The notes: a model not told the origin generated them from the sequence alone. 64,000 nt of DNA from Rhodococcus pyridinivorans (GCF_900105195.1 NZ_FNRX01000002.1:1612001-1676000); one strand, 5' to 3'. Shown: positions 11,106-20,592, counted from the stretch's first letter. Translations and numbers: made by a program.

Positions 11106-11139
11106 GCTATCCGCTACGGCAATCGCTGCGGCGGATAGC
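11106..11139. other. Inverted repeat in the leader of the AbiEi-like gene
   Basis: GCTATCCGC at 11106-11114 pairs with GCGGATAGC at 11131-11139 (nine perfect pairs, 16-base loop). It could be an operator or the terminator of an unseen transcript. Confidence 0.4.
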
Positions 11140-11249
11140 TGACGGTGTAGCGAACTGTCTGTCCACAGGTGGCGGGATCATCCACAGGCGACGCGAATAC
11201 CGGTGTTCGCACCGCGTCTGCACCACGACGATCGGGCACGGTTGTCCGC

Positions 11250-12143
11250 ATGCGACCGACACCTTTCCTGCGGACCACCGCTCTCGCTTCCGGGATGACC
11301 GACTCCGAGATCCGTCGTGCGGTACGCGCCGGTGAACTCGAGCGACTCGAACCCGGCGTCTACCTCCACCGCGACGACTCCCTCGACGAACTCGATCGCT
11401 ATCGCGTGCGCGTGCGATCCGTCGGGGCAGTGCTCGCGCCCGGCACGGTGATCAGCCACGAGTCCGCCGCCGTCCTGCACGGGCTCGCCCTGTGGAAGCC
11501 GGATCTCACGCGGGTCCACGTCACCCGCGGCAGATCGGGTGGTGGTCGGAGGAACGCGAACCGTCACCTGCACGTCGCCCCTCTGCGTCCTCACGACCTG
11601 TCGGAGGTCGCGGGCATAGCGTGCACCTCGCTCGCCCGGACCGTCGTGGATCTCGCCTGCACACTCGACTTCGACGAAGCCGTGATCGCGGGTGATTGTG
11701 CTGCGGCTCGTGATGCCGAGTTCGGCTCCGCGTTGCTCTGTTGTCTCGACGAGTCCGGGCCGCGTAGGGGTATCGCCGCGGCGCGACGCGTGGCTGCATT
11801 TCTCGACGGTCGCAGCGAGAGTCCGGGAGAATCGCTGAGTCGCATCCGGATGCATCAGGCCGGCATGCCCGCACCGACGCTCCAGAAGGAGATACGAACA
11901 CCCGACGGGCAGTTCGTCGCCCGGGTCGACTTCCTCTGGGAGGACGAAGGAGTCGTCGGTGAGTTCGACGGGATGGGCAAGTACGACGAGGGAGGCGTCG
12001 AGGCCCTACGGAACGAGAAGCGACGGAAGGGCGCCCTGCGCGACCTCGGCTTCGAAGTGGTCAGGTGGACGTGGCCCGAACTGTCCCGGTTCGACGTCGT
12101 CCTCGCTCGCTTCGACCGTGCCGTCGCCCGTGCGTGGCGGTAA
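11250..12143 (+). CDS. AbiEi-antitoxin-like protein with C-terminal DUF559-type nuclease fold
   Basis: 297 residues. The N-terminal half has the AbiEi-like winged-helix/antitoxin pattern (ALASGMTDSEIRRAVRAGELERLEPGVYL, then VISHESAAVLHGL). The C-terminal part contains VARVDFLWEDEGVVGEFDGMGKY, ending in LGFEVVRWTWPEL, which resembles the Vsr/DUF559 endonuclease-like core. Start taken at the ATG at 11250 rather than 27 codons upstream because family members begin just before the wHTH. No AbiEii-type nucleotidyltransferase toxin is adjacent, so it is an orphan; such proteins are common in Rhodococcus. Confidence 0.75.
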   Translation: MRPTPFLRTTALASGMTDSEIRRAVRAGELERLEPGVYLHRDDSLDELDRYRVRVRSVGAVLAPGTVISHESAAVLHGLALWKPDLTRVHVTRGRSGGGRRNANRHLHVAPLRPHDLSEVAGIACTSLARTVVDLACTLDFDEAVIAGDCAAARDAEFGSALLCCLDESGPRRGIAAARRVAAFLDGRSESPGESLSRIRMHQAGMPAPTLQKEIRTPDGQFVARVDFLWEDEGVVGEFDGMGKYDEGGVEALRNEKRRKGALRDLGFEVVRWTWPELSRFDVVLARFDRAVARAWR

Positions 12144-12210
12144 CCGCTACCGTCCCAGCTATGTGCCGCATCTGCTTCCGCTGCGGATGGCAAACAAGCG
12201 AGCGGATGCG

Positions 12211-12612
12211 TCAGATGGGGTCGAGGACCGAGCCCATCACGCGCTCGACTGCGATCTCGATGACGACGCGGCGGGGGTTGGGGCGGGGTTCGCGGTAGCG
12301 GGCGGCGTAGCGACGCTCGCCCTCGCGGACGTCGGCCGGCTCGCGCGTAACGCGGGCCGGGCCCTCGAGGGTGAGCCAGCGACCGCCGTCGACCTGGCTC
12401 ACCACCGCGTAACCCCCGCGCTCGACGTTGAGGGTCTTCTGGGAGCCCTCGAAGGTGATGACGCGGGCGAGGCCGGCCTCGCCGTCCCACGTGAACCCGA
12501 CGGCGACGACGTGCGGCGAGCCGTCCTTGCGGAGGGTCGTGAGCGTCGCGAGGTGGTACTCGGACAGGAACTCGAGTGCCTTCGCGCCTATCGAGTCGGG
12601 GGTGCGTGCCAT
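12211..12612 (-). CDS. PPOX-class (pyridoxamine oxidase-like, probably F420-dependent) protein
   Basis: 133 residues forming one split-barrel domain: [26 protein letters not shown] at residues 14-39 and [32 protein letters not shown] at 57-88 match the Rv1155-type family that uses F420 or a flavin. It lies 19 bases downstream of ramB on the same strand, so it may be co-transcribed. Substrate unknown. Confidence 0.8.
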   Translation of the reverse strand: MARTPDSIGAKALEFLSEYHLATLTTLRKDGSPHVVAVGFTWDGEAGLARVITFEGSQKTLNVERGGYAVVSQVDGGRWLTLEGPARVTREPADVREGERRYAARYREPRPNPRRVVIEIAVERVMGSVLDPI

Positions 12613-12631
12613 GCGACGAGCCTACCGACGC

Positions 12632-14044
12632 TCAGCGCACCAGATACGGCGAGACCGACGAGCGGTGCTCGTTGATGTCGATCTCCTTGCCCAGGGGAGG
12701 GAAGGCGCGCTGCGGGCAGTTCATCCGCTCGCACACGCGGCAACCCGAGCCGATCGGCGTGCCGGGATTGGACTCGTCGAGGTCGAGACCGTCGGCATAG
12801 ACGAGGCGATGCGCGTGCCGCAGTTCGCAGCCGAGACCGATCGCGAACGTCTTCGACGGCTGGCCGTAACGCGCGGCGCGACGCTCGACCGTGCGCGCGA
12901 CCCACAGATAGCGACGACCGTCGGGCATCTGCGCGATCTGCGTCATGATCTTGCCGGGATAGGCGAAGGTCTCGTATACGTTCCACAACGGGCACGTGCC
13001 ACCGCTGGTGGAGAAGTGGAAACCGGTGGCGGACTGACGCTTCGACATGTTGCCCGCGCGGTCGACGCGCACGAACGAGAACGGGACGCCCCGCAGCTTC
13101 GGACGTTGGAGTGTCGACAGCCGGTGCGCGATCGTCTCGTAGCTGACGCCGTAGAAGGCCGACAGGCGTTCGACGTCGTAGCGGAAGTCCTCTGCGATCT
13201 CGTGGAACTGCGTGTACGGCAGGATCAGTGCGGCCGCCCAGTAGTTGGCGAGCCCGAGCCGGGCCAGCGCGCGTGAGGCATCGCTCGTGAACGAACCCTC
13301 CGCGACGAGGCGGTCGATGAGCTCTCCACACTCCAGGTACGCGAGTTCGATGGCCAGCTTGAAGACCTGCTGCCCGCCGGACAGCTGCGGCGCGACCTCC
13401 AGGACACGGGTCTCGGGGTCGTAGCGGTGAAGGATGTTCTCGCCGAGGTCGATGCGCTTGACGATCTGCACATCGTGGACCGTGGTCATGCGGCGAGCGA
13501 TCTCGCCCCCCACGTCGCCGCGGTGGAACCGGATGCGGTTGGCCAGCTCCTCGGCCGCGGTGTCGAGATCGTGCAGGTAGTTCTGCCGCTGGTAGAAGTA
13601 GTCGCGGACCTCCTCGTGGGGCATGGTGATCGCACCGCTGCCGCTGCCGTCGCTGTACCTCTCCTCGGTCGCGACGGCGAGCTGCGCGGTGGTGTTGCGG
13701 AAGCGCCGGTGGAGATTGACCATCGCGCGCGCCAGAGTGGGGTGGGCTGCGACCATCTCGGCGATCTCCTGGGCGTCGGCCTCGATGCCCATCTCCCGGT
13801 CGAGCGCGACCTCCCGCATCTCCGCGATCAGACGGGTGTCGTCCTGCGAGGAGAAGAAGGTGGCGTCGACCCCGAAGACCTCGCTGATCCGGAGCAGGAC
13901 GGGCACCGTCAGCGGCCTGACGTCGTGCTCGATCTGGTTGAGATAACTCGCCGAGATCTCGAGGGTCTTGGCGAGCGCGGCCTGGCTGAGTCCTCGCTCG
14001 GTGCGTAGCTGCCGCAGCCGGGCGCCTACATAGGTCTTGGCCAT
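12632..14044 (-). CDS. ramB: RamB, regulator of acetate/glyoxylate-cycle genes
   Basis: 470 residues: N-terminal XRE-type helix-turn-helix (residues 8-60, LSQAALAKTLEISASYLNQIEHDVRPL), an IrrE/ImmA-like central region and the C-terminal Cys-containing short-chain fatty acid regulator domain (SGCRVCERMNCPQRAFPPLG). In Corynebacterium glutamicum and M. tuberculosis RamB controls isocitrate lyase and other acetate genes. Here aceA lies 1.7 kb away beyond the flavohemoglobin gene. The ATG at 14044 is followed by the HTH as in orthologues. Upstream 14059-14092 holds repeated TCGCA motifs that may be autoregulatory. Confidence 0.93.
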   Translation of the reverse strand: MAKTYVGARLRQLRTERGLSQAALAKTLEISASYLNQIEHDVRPLTVPVLLRISEVFGVDATFFSSQDDTRLIAEMREVALDREMGIEADAQEIAEMVAAHPTLARAMVNLHRRFRNTTAQLAVATEERYSDGSGSGAITMPHEEVRDYFYQRQNYLHDLDTAAEELANRIRFHRGDVGGEIARRMTTVHDVQIVKRIDLGENILHRYDPETRVLEVAPQLSGGQQVFKLAIELAYLECGELIDRLVAEGSFTSDASRALARLGLANYWAAALILPYTQFHEIAEDFRYDVERLSAFYGVSYETIAHRLSTLQRPKLRGVPFSFVRVDRAGNMSKRQSATGFHFSTSGGTCPLWNVYETFAYPGKIMTQIAQMPDGRRYLWVARTVERRAARYGQPSKTFAIGLGCELRHAHRLVYADGLDLDESNPGTPIGSGCRVCERMNCPQRAFPPLGKEIDINEHRSSVSPYLVR

Positions 14045-14058
14045 TCGCCCAGGGTAGA

Positions 14059-14092
14059 ACTGCCTCGCAGCCTTCGCAAGGCAGTGTTCGCA
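14059..14092. promoter_or_regulatory. Inverted repeat with TTCGCA motifs before ramB
   Basis: ACTGCCT (14059-14065) pairs with AGGCAGT (14079-14085). The region also repeats CTCGCAG, TTCGCAA and TTCGCAG. CTTCGCAA recurs upstream of aceA at 15605-15612. RamB sites in corynebacteria have a TTTGCAA core, so this is a candidate RamB autoregulatory site (inference), or an attenuator between hmp and ramB. Confidence 0.4.
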
Positions 14093-14097
14093 GCGTG

Positions 14098-15288
14098 TTA
14101 ATCGACAGATACCGGTGGGGCCTCGAGGCCGAACCACGAGCCCGGCGCGAACGCCTCGAAGTGAATCGACCCGGGGGATACCCCCGACGCGACGAGATCC
14201 GAGCGGATGGCACGCATGAACGTGATCGGACCGCACACATAGGTGCGGGCATCGCCCGGAATCGTCAGCCCGGACAGTGGAGTTCGTCCGTCGCTGCGAA
14301 TCTCGTCGTACTCGGTGTAGCGCACGTGCAGCCGGGCGTCCGGCAACGAGTCGACCAGGATGGCGAGTTCGGTCCGGTGCGGTTGCTCGTAGGGGGTGCG
14401 GTCGACGTGGACGACGTCGACGCTCCGGCCGTCGCCCCGGGACTGCATGTCGCGCAGCGCCGCGATCGTCATCGTCACGCCCACGCCCGCCGAGGCGAGC
14501 AGCAACGGTTCGCTGCCCCTGTCGACGACGACGCTGCCGAACGGCGGCGACACGAGGAGGTGATCGTCGACGCCCAGGCCGTCGCACAGCACGGGGGAGA
14601 CGAGTCCGCCCGGCACGCGCTTGACGGTGACGGCCCACTCGCCGCTCGTCCTGCCCGGGAAGACGGTGTACTGGCGGATCTGCTCGGAGCCGTCCGGCAG
14701 CGCGACCCGCACCGAGATGTACTGGCCGGGAAGGAAGGCCGGCAGCGGCCGACCGTCGACGGAGCGGAGGTGGAAGGTGGCCGCGTGCGCGCCGTCGTAC
14801 TCGTGTTCGGTGACGACAACCCGACGCCAGATGTCACCGGGGGCCACACCGGCCCGCCGGTACAGCTCCGTCTCCTGCTCGACGAGCGAGTTCGCCATCA
14901 GCGTGTACACCTCGTGCCAGGCCACGGCGACCTGCGGTGTGATGGCGTCGCCGAGCACCTCGGCGATCGCGGCGAACAGGTGGGTCCGCACGATCCCGTA
15001 GTGCGCGGCCTGTACACCGAGGGACGCATGTTTGGCGGCGATCCGCTCCATGATCGGGTCGATGTCGGTCGGTGCGTGGGTGACCAGCAGTGATGCGAAA
15101 GCGGCGACCGAGTCGGCGAGCGCCCGTTGCTGGGCCCCGTTGGCCTGGTTGGTGCGGTTGAAGGTGTCCCGCAGGGACGGGACGGCCCGGAAGAGCCGGT
15201 TGTAGAAGACACGTGAGATCGTGCCGATCTCGGCGCCGACCACCGGCAGGGTCGCTTCGACGATCGACCGCGACGTACTCGAGAGAAT
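14098..15288 (-). CDS. hmp: Flavohemoglobin (nitric oxide dioxygenase), probable ATT start
   Basis: 396 residues if begun at the ATT at 15288. Globin domain about residues 1-145, with proximal His in GIVRTHLFAAI; FAD domain with RQYTVFP near 210; NAD domain with ASAGVGVTMTIAAL and YVCGPITFM. It converts NO plus O2 to nitrate. The first ATG/GTG-type start, GTG at 15243, has no ribosome site and deletes the first globin helix. Upstream in-frame residues LSSTSRSIVEATLPVV match the expected N-terminus, and ATT at 15288 lies five bases after AGGAG, so rare ATT initiation is the best reading. ramB follows 53 bases downstream. Confidence 0.88.
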   Translation of the reverse strand: MLSSTSRSIVEATLPVVGAEIGTISRVFYNRLFRAVPSLRDTFNRTNQANGAQQRALADSVAAFASLLVTHAPTDIDPIMERIAAKHASLGVQAAHYGIVRTHLFAAIAEVLGDAITPQVAVAWHEVYTLMANSLVEQETELYRRAGVAPGDIWRRVVVTEHEYDGAHAATFHLRSVDGRPLPAFLPGQYISVRVALPDGSEQIRQYTVFPGRTSGEWAVTVKRVPGGLVSPVLCDGLGVDDHLLVSPPFGSVVVDRGSEPLLLASAGVGVTMTIAALRDMQSRGDGRSVDVVHVDRTPYEQPHRTELAILVDSLPDARLHVRYTEYDEIRSDGRTPLSGLTIPGDARTYVCGPITFMRAIRSDLVASGVSPGSIHFEAFAPGSWFGLEAPPVSVD

Positions 15289-15777
15289 GTCGACTCCTCG
15301 TGTTCGGGGGCTGTTCGGCCGGGGCCCTGAGACACGAAGGCACTACGATGCACCGGCCCCGATCCGGCCCGAGACATGTTACGGATGGGATTCCAGGGGT
15401 CAATGGGGATCACAAACCACGATCACCGTTTGTGAAGGCAGTCACAGGCAGGTGTCCGATCCGTCCCGAGGTGGGGGAGTCGGCGGGACGAGGCGTCCCG
15501 GCGATGTGGGCCGGACGGCAGCGGCAAAAGCCGAGGTAGTTACTACTCGCGGGTAATAAACCCGTGCCCGATTCGGGTAGTTGGACCGACCATCGATTGG
15601 CAATCTTCGCAATGGCTGCGACGAAAATAGCCGAGATTGGCATTAGCAACAGGTAGACGGGCTTTTTGGACTGTGTCATTGTCGTTCTTGTACATCCGAA
15701 CGGCACGCAAAGGATGTGAAGTCGTACACGCGTACTGCTTCATCCCGAGCGGGGCAGATCTAGAGAGTGGAGATTTG
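15289..15777. other. Divergent hmp-aceA intergenic region
   Basis: 489 bases without a credible gene. Visible elements are a CACAAAC-N10-GTTTGTG inverted repeat (15411-15434), an overlapping perfect TGTGA-N6-TCACA (15431-15446), and CTTCGCAA (15605-15612). A GTGGAGA ribosome site lies just before aceA. The base composition drops between 15540 and 15720, as expected for a promoter. Confidence 0.6.
15431..15446. promoter_or_regulatory. CRP/GlxR-type binding site
   Basis: TGTGA-AGGCAG-TCACA, a perfect match to the TGTGA-N6-TCACA consensus of CRP/GlxR proteins. It lies 143 bases upstream of the hmp start and 331 upstream of aceA. GlxR controls glyoxylate-cycle genes in corynebacteria, so cAMP-linked control here is plausible. 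Confidence 0.6.
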
Positions 15778-17067
15778 ATGTCGACCACCGGCACCCCGAG
15801 GACTGCAGAAGAGATCCAGAAGGATTGGGACACCAATCCGCGCTGGAAGGGGATCACCCGCAACTACACCGCCGAGCAGGTCGCCAAGCTGCAGGGCAAC
15901 GTCGTCGAGGAAGCCACCCTCGCTCGCCGCGGTTCCGAGATCCTGTGGGACCTCGTCAACAACGAGGACTACATCAACTCGCTCGGCGCCCTCACCGGTA
16001 ACCAGGCGGTCCAGCAGGTCCGCGCCGGCCTGAAGGCCATCTACCTCTCCGGTTGGCAGGTCGCCGGCGACGCCAACCTGTCCGGCCACACCTACCCGGA
16101 CCAGTCGCTGTACCCGGCGAACTCGGTTCCGCAGGTCGTCCGCCGTATCAACAACGCGCTGCTGCGCGCCGACGAGATCGCCAAGGTCGAGGGCGACACT
16201 TCCGTCGACAACTGGCTCGCTCCGATCGTCGCCGACGGTGAGGCCGGCTTCGGTGGCGCCCTCAACGTCTACGAGCTGCAGAAGGCCATGATCGCGGCCG
16301 GCGTCGCCGGTTCCCACTGGGAGGACCAGCTCGCGTCGGAGAAGAAGTGCGGTCACCTCGGTGGCAAGGTGCTCATCCCCACGCAGCAGCACATCCGCAC
16401 CCTGACCTCGGCTCGCCTCGCGGCCGACGTCGCGGACGTCCCGACCGTGGTCATCGCCCGCACCGACGCCGAGGCCGCGACCCTCATCACCTCCGATGTC
16501 GACGAGCGTGACCGCCCGTTCATCACCGGTGAGCGCACCGCCGAGGGCTTCTACCACGTCAAGAACGGCATCGAGCCCTGCATCGCCCGTGCGAAGGCCT
16601 ACGCTCCGTACTCCGACCTCATCTGGATGGAGACCGGTGTTCCGGACCTCGAGGTCGCCAAGAAGTTCGCCGAGGGCGTCCGCAGCGAGTTCCCGGACCA
16701 GCTGCTGGCCTACAACTGCTCGCCGTCCTTCAACTGGAAGGCTCACCTGGACGACGCGACCATCGCGAAGTTCCAGAAGGAGCTCGGCGCGATGGGCTTC
16801 AAGTTCCAGTTCATCACCCTCGCCGGCTTCCACTCGCTCAACTACGGCATGTTCGACCTGGCGCACGGCTACGCCCGCGAGGGCATGACGGCCTTCGTCG
16901 ACCTGCAGGAGCGCGAGTTCAAGGCGGCCAAGGAGCGCGGCTTCACCGCCATCAAGCACCAGCGTGAGGTCGGTGCCGGTTACTTCGACACCATCGCCAC
17001 CACCGTCGATCCCAACACCTCCACGGCTGCCCTGAAGGGCTCCACCGAGGAAGGCCAGTTCCACTAG
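15778..17067 (+). CDS. aceA: Isocitrate lyase
   Basis: 429 residues, the standard length of the short bacterial enzyme. The catalytic loop [13 protein letters not shown] (near residue 190) contains the active Cys; [12 protein letters not shown] and [12 protein letters not shown] are family signatures. It splits isocitrate to glyoxylate and succinate, letting cells grow on acetate and fatty acids. Start at the ATG at 15778 after AGTGGAGA. The next gene, fadB2, also serves fat oxidation, as in M. tuberculosis icl1-fadB2. Codon use is strongly biased, as in highly expressed genes. Confidence 0.97.
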   Translation: MSTTGTPRTAEEIQKDWDTNPRWKGITRNYTAEQVAKLQGNVVEEATLARRGSEILWDLVNNEDYINSLGALTGNQAVQQVRAGLKAIYLSGWQVAGDANLSGHTYPDQSLYPANSVPQVVRRINNALLRADEIAKVEGDTSVDNWLAPIVADGEAGFGGALNVYELQKAMIAAGVAGSHWEDQLASEKKCGHLGGKVLIPTQQHIRTLTSARLAADVADVPTVVIARTDAEAATLITSDVDERDRPFITGERTAEGFYHVKNGIEPCIARAKAYAPYSDLIWMETGVPDLEVAKKFAEGVRSEFPDQLLAYNCSPSFNWKAHLDDATIAKFQKELGAMGFKFQFITLAGFHSLNYGMFDLAHGYAREGMTAFVDLQEREFKAAKERGFTAIKHQREVGAGYFDTIATTVDPNTSTAALKGSTEEGQFH

Positions 17068-17092
17068 GAACCAGCGCCACCCCGAGGTCCAC

Positions 17093-17138
17093 CACCCCGC
17101 GGCGGGATCCACAGGTCCCCATGTCCTGCCGCGGGGTG
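17093..17138 (+). terminator. Hairpin after aceA
   Basis: CACCCCGCGG (17093-17102) pairs with CCGCGGGGTG (17129-17138). It stands 25 bases after the aceA stop and before fadB2, so it probably terminates or attenuates read-through. Confidence 0.55.
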
Positions 17139-17235
17139 CGTGCGTATCCGGAGCAGTTCGAAACGCGCGCACCCGACGGGTCCTCGCTTGTACTTCCGGC
17201 CTCGGCCACGACCCCCACAACGAGAAGGAGCTGAC

Positions 17236-18132
17236 GTGACCAGCGAAAAGATTCAGCGCGTCGGCGTGATCGGCGCCGGCATCATGGGCGCAGGTATCGC
17301 CGAGGTGTGCGCACGCGCTCATGTCGACGTACTGGTGTTCGAGCAGACCCGCGAACTCGCGGCTGCCGGACGTGCCCGGATCCTCCGGTCGCTGGACCGG
17401 GGCGTGAGCAGCGGAAAGATCACCGAACGGGAGCGTGAGCAGGCCGCATGGCGTCTGCGCTTCACCTCCGATCTCGGTGACTTCGCCGATCGGCAGCTCG
17501 TGGTGGAGGCCGTCGTCGAGGACGAGAAGGTCAAGAGCGAGATCCTCGCGGAGCTCGACAAGATCGTCACCGATCCCAACGCGGTGCTCGCCTCGAACAC
17601 CTCGTCGATCCCGATCATGAAGCTCGGTATCGCGACCGGTGCGCCCGAGCGTGTCATCGGCATGCACTTCTTCAACCCTGTTCCGGTGCTCCCGCTCGTC
17701 GAGCTCGTCACCACCCTGAAGACCAGCCCCACCGTCGCCGAGCGCGCCGAGGCGTTCGCAGCCGACGTACTGGGCAAGCAGGTCGTGCGGTCCTCCGACC
17801 GTGCAGGGTTCATCGCCAACGCACTGCTGGTGCCGTACCTGCTCTCGGCGATCCGGATGGTCGAGTCCGGCTTCGCCACCAAGGAGGACATCGACAAGAC
17901 GATGGTCCTGGGTTGCGCCCACCCGATGGGTCCGCTCGCCCTGACCGACCTGGTCGGTCTGGACACCGTCAAGTCGATCGCCGACTCCATGTACGAGGAG
18001 TTCAAAGAGCCCCTGTACTCGGCCCCGCCGCTGCTGCAACGCATGGTCGAGGCGGGACTCGTCGGCAAGAAGTCGGGCGCCGGCTTCTACGAGTACGCCG
18101 ACAACGGTCGCACGGTCAAGAAGGCCGGCTAG
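17236..18132 (+). CDS. fadB2: 3-Hydroxybutyryl-CoA dehydrogenase
   Basis: 298 residues: Rossmann NAD motif GVIGAGIMGAGIAEV at the N-terminus, catalytic His in MHFFNPVPVLPLVEL near residue 142, and a C-terminal helical dimerisation domain. It oxidises 3-hydroxyacyl-CoA (short chains) in beta-oxidation or butyryl-CoA metabolism. GTG start at 17236 follows GAAGGAG; upstream in-frame residues are not family-like. Order aceA-fadB2 is as in M. tuberculosis Rv0467-Rv0468. Confidence 0.93.
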   Translation: MTSEKIQRVGVIGAGIMGAGIAEVCARAHVDVLVFEQTRELAAAGRARILRSLDRGVSSGKITEREREQAAWRLRFTSDLGDFADRQLVVEAVVEDEKVKSEILAELDKIVTDPNAVLASNTSSIPIMKLGIATGAPERVIGMHFFNPVPVLPLVELVTTLKTSPTVAERAEAFAADVLGKQVVRSSDRAGFIANALLVPYLLSAIRMVESGFATKEDIDKTMVLGCAHPMGPLALTDLVGLDTVKSIADSMYEEFKEPLYSAPPLLQRMVEAGLVGKKSGAGFYEYADNGRTVKKAG

Positions 18133-18154
18133 CCAGGTAGCACCACCGCACACG

Positions 18155-18207
18155 GCGCCCGTGCCCGGCGACAGTGTTCCGAACACTGGTCACCGGTGCA
18201 CGGGCGC
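18155..18207 (+). promoter_or_regulatory. Nested hairpin structure in front of the metE-like gene
   Basis: Outer arms GCGCCCGTGC (18155-18164) and GCACGGGCGC (18198-18207) enclose a perfect inner hairpin CAGTGTT-CCG-AACACTG (18172-18188). It ends 30 bases before the start codon. It may be the fadB2 terminator, an attenuator, or an operator; it does not show cobalamin-riboswitch features. Confidence 0.55.
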
Positions 18208-18237
18208 GACGTGCATGAGGGAAAGGTCGACGCCGAC

Positions 18238-20538
18238 ATGGCAACTCTCGCCGACGGATACGGATCGAGCATCCTCGGGTACCCGCGCATCGGGCCCCGC
18301 CGCGAGCTCAAGTTCGCCCTCGAGGCCTACTGGCACGGTGAGGGCACGCGCGACGAACTTGTCGCGGTCGCTCGCGAGCTCCAGGAGAACACCTGGCGCG
18401 AGCTCGCAGCCACGGGTCTGACCCAGGTACCCGGCAACACGTTCTCCTACTACGATCACGTCCTGGACAACGCGCTGTTGTTCGGCGCGCTGCCCGAGCG
18501 GTTCCGTCCACTGGCCGATGAGCTCGACCCGCTCGATCTGTACTTCACGCTGTGCCGTGGCCGCGAGGACTTCCCGCCGCTCGAGCTGGTGCGCTGGTTC
18601 GGCAGCAACTACCACTACCGCCAGCCCGAACTCGACGAGAACACCGTCTTCGAGCTGAATTCGGCGGCCGTACTCGACGAGTTCGAGCGTGCAAAGGCCG
18701 AGGGTATCGAGCTGCGGCCGGTGGTGCTCGGCCCGGTCTCGCTGCTGCTGCTGTCGAAGGTCGCACCGACGTCGACGAAGGAGGGTTTCCGCACCCTCGA
18801 CCTGCTCGACGCGCTGCTCCCCGAATACGAGAAGCTCTTCGAGCAGCTCGCCCGTGCCGGTGCCACCTGCGTGCAGCTCGACGAGCCGTCGTTCACCGAG
18901 GACCGCAGCGAGGAGGAGCTCGCAGCCCTCGCGCGTACCTACGACGCGCTCTCGCACGCTCCGCTGCGTCCGCGTCTGCTCGTGACCGGCCCGTACGGGC
19001 ATCTCGGTGAGGCACTGCCGATCCTGGCCGCGTCGAAGATCGAGGCGATCGGCCTGGACCTGGTCAACGGCCGCATGAGCGCGGACGAACTGGCCGCAGT
19101 GCCCGGACTCAAGCGCAAGCGCATCTACGCCGGTGTCGTCGACGGCCGCAACGTGTGGAAGGTCGACCGCCACCGCACCCTCGACTACCTGAAGTCGCTC
19201 GCCGCGGTCGCACCGGATCTCGTCGTGTCGACCTCGTCCTCGCTGCTGCACGTGCCCTACGACCTGCTCGTCGAGTACGACATCCCCGGCGACGTCGCCG
19301 ACCGTCTCGCGTTCGCGAAGCAGAAGGTGGGGGAGGTGGTCTCCCTTGCCAAGGCGCTCACGACCGGAGCCGAGGAGCGGTGGCGCAAGCCGCCCGTGTC
19401 GGTGCACTTCAAGCAGAAGCACACCGTCCGTGCACGTCTGAACGCGGTCACGCCCGCCCATCGGGTGCGCGCGCCGTACGAGGAGCGCCGCGCCGCGCAG
19501 CAGAAGCGACTGGATCTGCCGCCGGTGCCGGTGACAACCCTGGGGTCGTTCCCGCAGACCGCGGAGATCCGCAGGGCACGAGCGGAACTCGGTCGTGGCC
19601 GGATGTCGTACGGCGAGTACGTCAAGCGGATCCAGGAGGAGATCGAGTCCACCATCCGTCTGCAGGAGGACATCGGTCTCGACGTCCTCGCCCACGGCGA
19701 GCACGAACGCAACGACATGGTGCAGTACTTCGCCGAGCTGATGGAGGGCTTTGCCACCACGCACTTCGGCTGGGTGCAGGCCTACGGTTCGCGCTGCACG
19801 CGTCCGCCGATCCTCTACGGCGACATCGTGCGGCCGAAGCCGATGACGGTCGAGTGGATCTCGTTCGCGCAGTCGCTGACCGACAAGCCGGTCAAGGGCA
19901 TGCTCACCGGTCCGGTGACGATGCTGGCGCGTTCCTACGTGCGTCAGGATCAGCCGCTCCACGAGACGGCCGACCAGCTCGCGCTGGCCATCCGCGACGA
20001 GATCGCCGATCTCGAGCGGGCGGGCATCGCGATCATCCAGGTCGACGAACCGGCCATCCGGGAACTGTTGCCGCTGCGGCAGGACGGGCGCTCCGAGTAC
20101 CTCGACTGGGCCGTCGACGCCTTCCGTCTCGCCACCGGTGGCGCGAAGCCGGAGACGCAGATCCACACGCACCTGACCTATTCGGGTCAGGTGTCGGTGG
20201 TCGACGCGATCGAGCGGCTCGACGCCGACGTCACGGCGATCGTGGCGACACGCTCGATCCGCTGGGTGCTCGAGGCGATCAAGGACCGCGCGCTGTCCCA
20301 CGGTGTCGGTCCCGGTGTCTACGAGTCCCGCTCGGCGCGGATCCCGGACATCGACGAGCTCGACGAGTTGCTCAGCGAGGCGGCGGAATCGGTGGAACTC
20401 GACCGCTTGTGGGCCAATCCGGACGGTGGTCTCAAGACCCGTCACCACTGGCAGCTCGAGCCGTCGCTGCGCAACCTCGTCGCTGCGGCGCGACGACTGC
20501 GCCGCCGGGCGACACACCGGTCCGACCAGGCCGGATAG
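18238..20538 (+). CDS. MetE-family methionine synthase homologue lacking most zinc ligands
   Basis: 766 residues, the full length of cobalamin-independent methionine synthase, colinear from [17 protein letters not shown] to the end. Folate and homocysteine regions are retained ([40 protein letters not shown]). The catalytic zinc site is not: E. coli ligands His641, Cys643, Glu665, Cys726 align to His645, Thr647, Val669 and Gly730 ([22 protein letters not shown]). Canonical homocysteine methylation is therefore doubtful; it may be a paralogue with another methyl acceptor or a non-catalytic form. ATG at 18238 is 12 bases after GAAAGG. Confidence 0.9.
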   Translation: MATLADGYGSSILGYPRIGPRRELKFALEAYWHGEGTRDELVAVARELQENTWRELAATGLTQVPGNTFSYYDHVLDNALLFGALPERFRPLADELDPLDLYFTLCRGREDFPPLELVRWFGSNYHYRQPELDENTVFELNSAAVLDEFERAKAEGIELRPVVLGPVSLLLLSKVAPTSTKEGFRTLDLLDALLPEYEKLFEQLARAGATCVQLDEPSFTEDRSEEELAALARTYDALSHAPLRPRLLVTGPYGHLGEALPILAASKIEAIGLDLVNGRMSADELAAVPGLKRKRIYAGVVDGRNVWKVDRHRTLDYLKSLAAVAPDLVVSTSSSLLHVPYDLLVEYDIPGDVADRLAFAKQKVGEVVSLAKALTTGAEERWRKPPVSVHFKQKHTVRARLNAVTPAHRVRAPYEERRAAQQKRLDLPPVPVTTLGSFPQTAEIRRARAELGRGRMSYGEYVKRIQEEIESTIRLQEDIGLDVLAHGEHERNDMVQYFAELMEGFATTHFGWVQAYGSRCTRPPILYGDIVRPKPMTVEWISFAQSLTDKPVKGMLTGPVTMLARSYVRQDQPLHETADQLALAIRDEIADLERAGIAIIQVDEPAIRELLPLRQDGRSEYLDWAVDAFRLATGGAKPETQIHTHLTYSGQVSVVDAIERLDADVTAIVATRSIRWVLEAIKDRALSHGVGPGVYESRSARIPDIDELDELLSEAAESVELDRLWANPDGGLKTRHHWQLEPSLRNLVAAARRLRRRATHRSDQAG

Positions 20539-20551
20539 TCGAACCGTCTCC

Positions 20552-20592
20552 ACGACGTGCACCTGCGGGAGTCCCCCGCGGGTGCACGTCGT
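20552..20592 (+). terminator. Hairpin terminator after the metE-like gene
   Basis: ACGACGTGCACCTGCGGG (20552-20569) pairs with the 3' arm ending at 20592 (one mismatch, four-to-five-base loop), 14 bases after the stop codon. Confidence 0.7.

Noticed and set aside
15760-18186. 808-codon minus-strand open frame opposite aceA and fadB2
   Set aside because: Antisense shadow caused by strongly biased codons in GC-rich genes; the composition is Gly/Leu/Val/Arg-rich without domains.
18133-18237. Cobalamin riboswitch before the metE-like gene
   Set aside because: The gap is only 105 bases and has no B12-box-like core; only nested hairpins are present.
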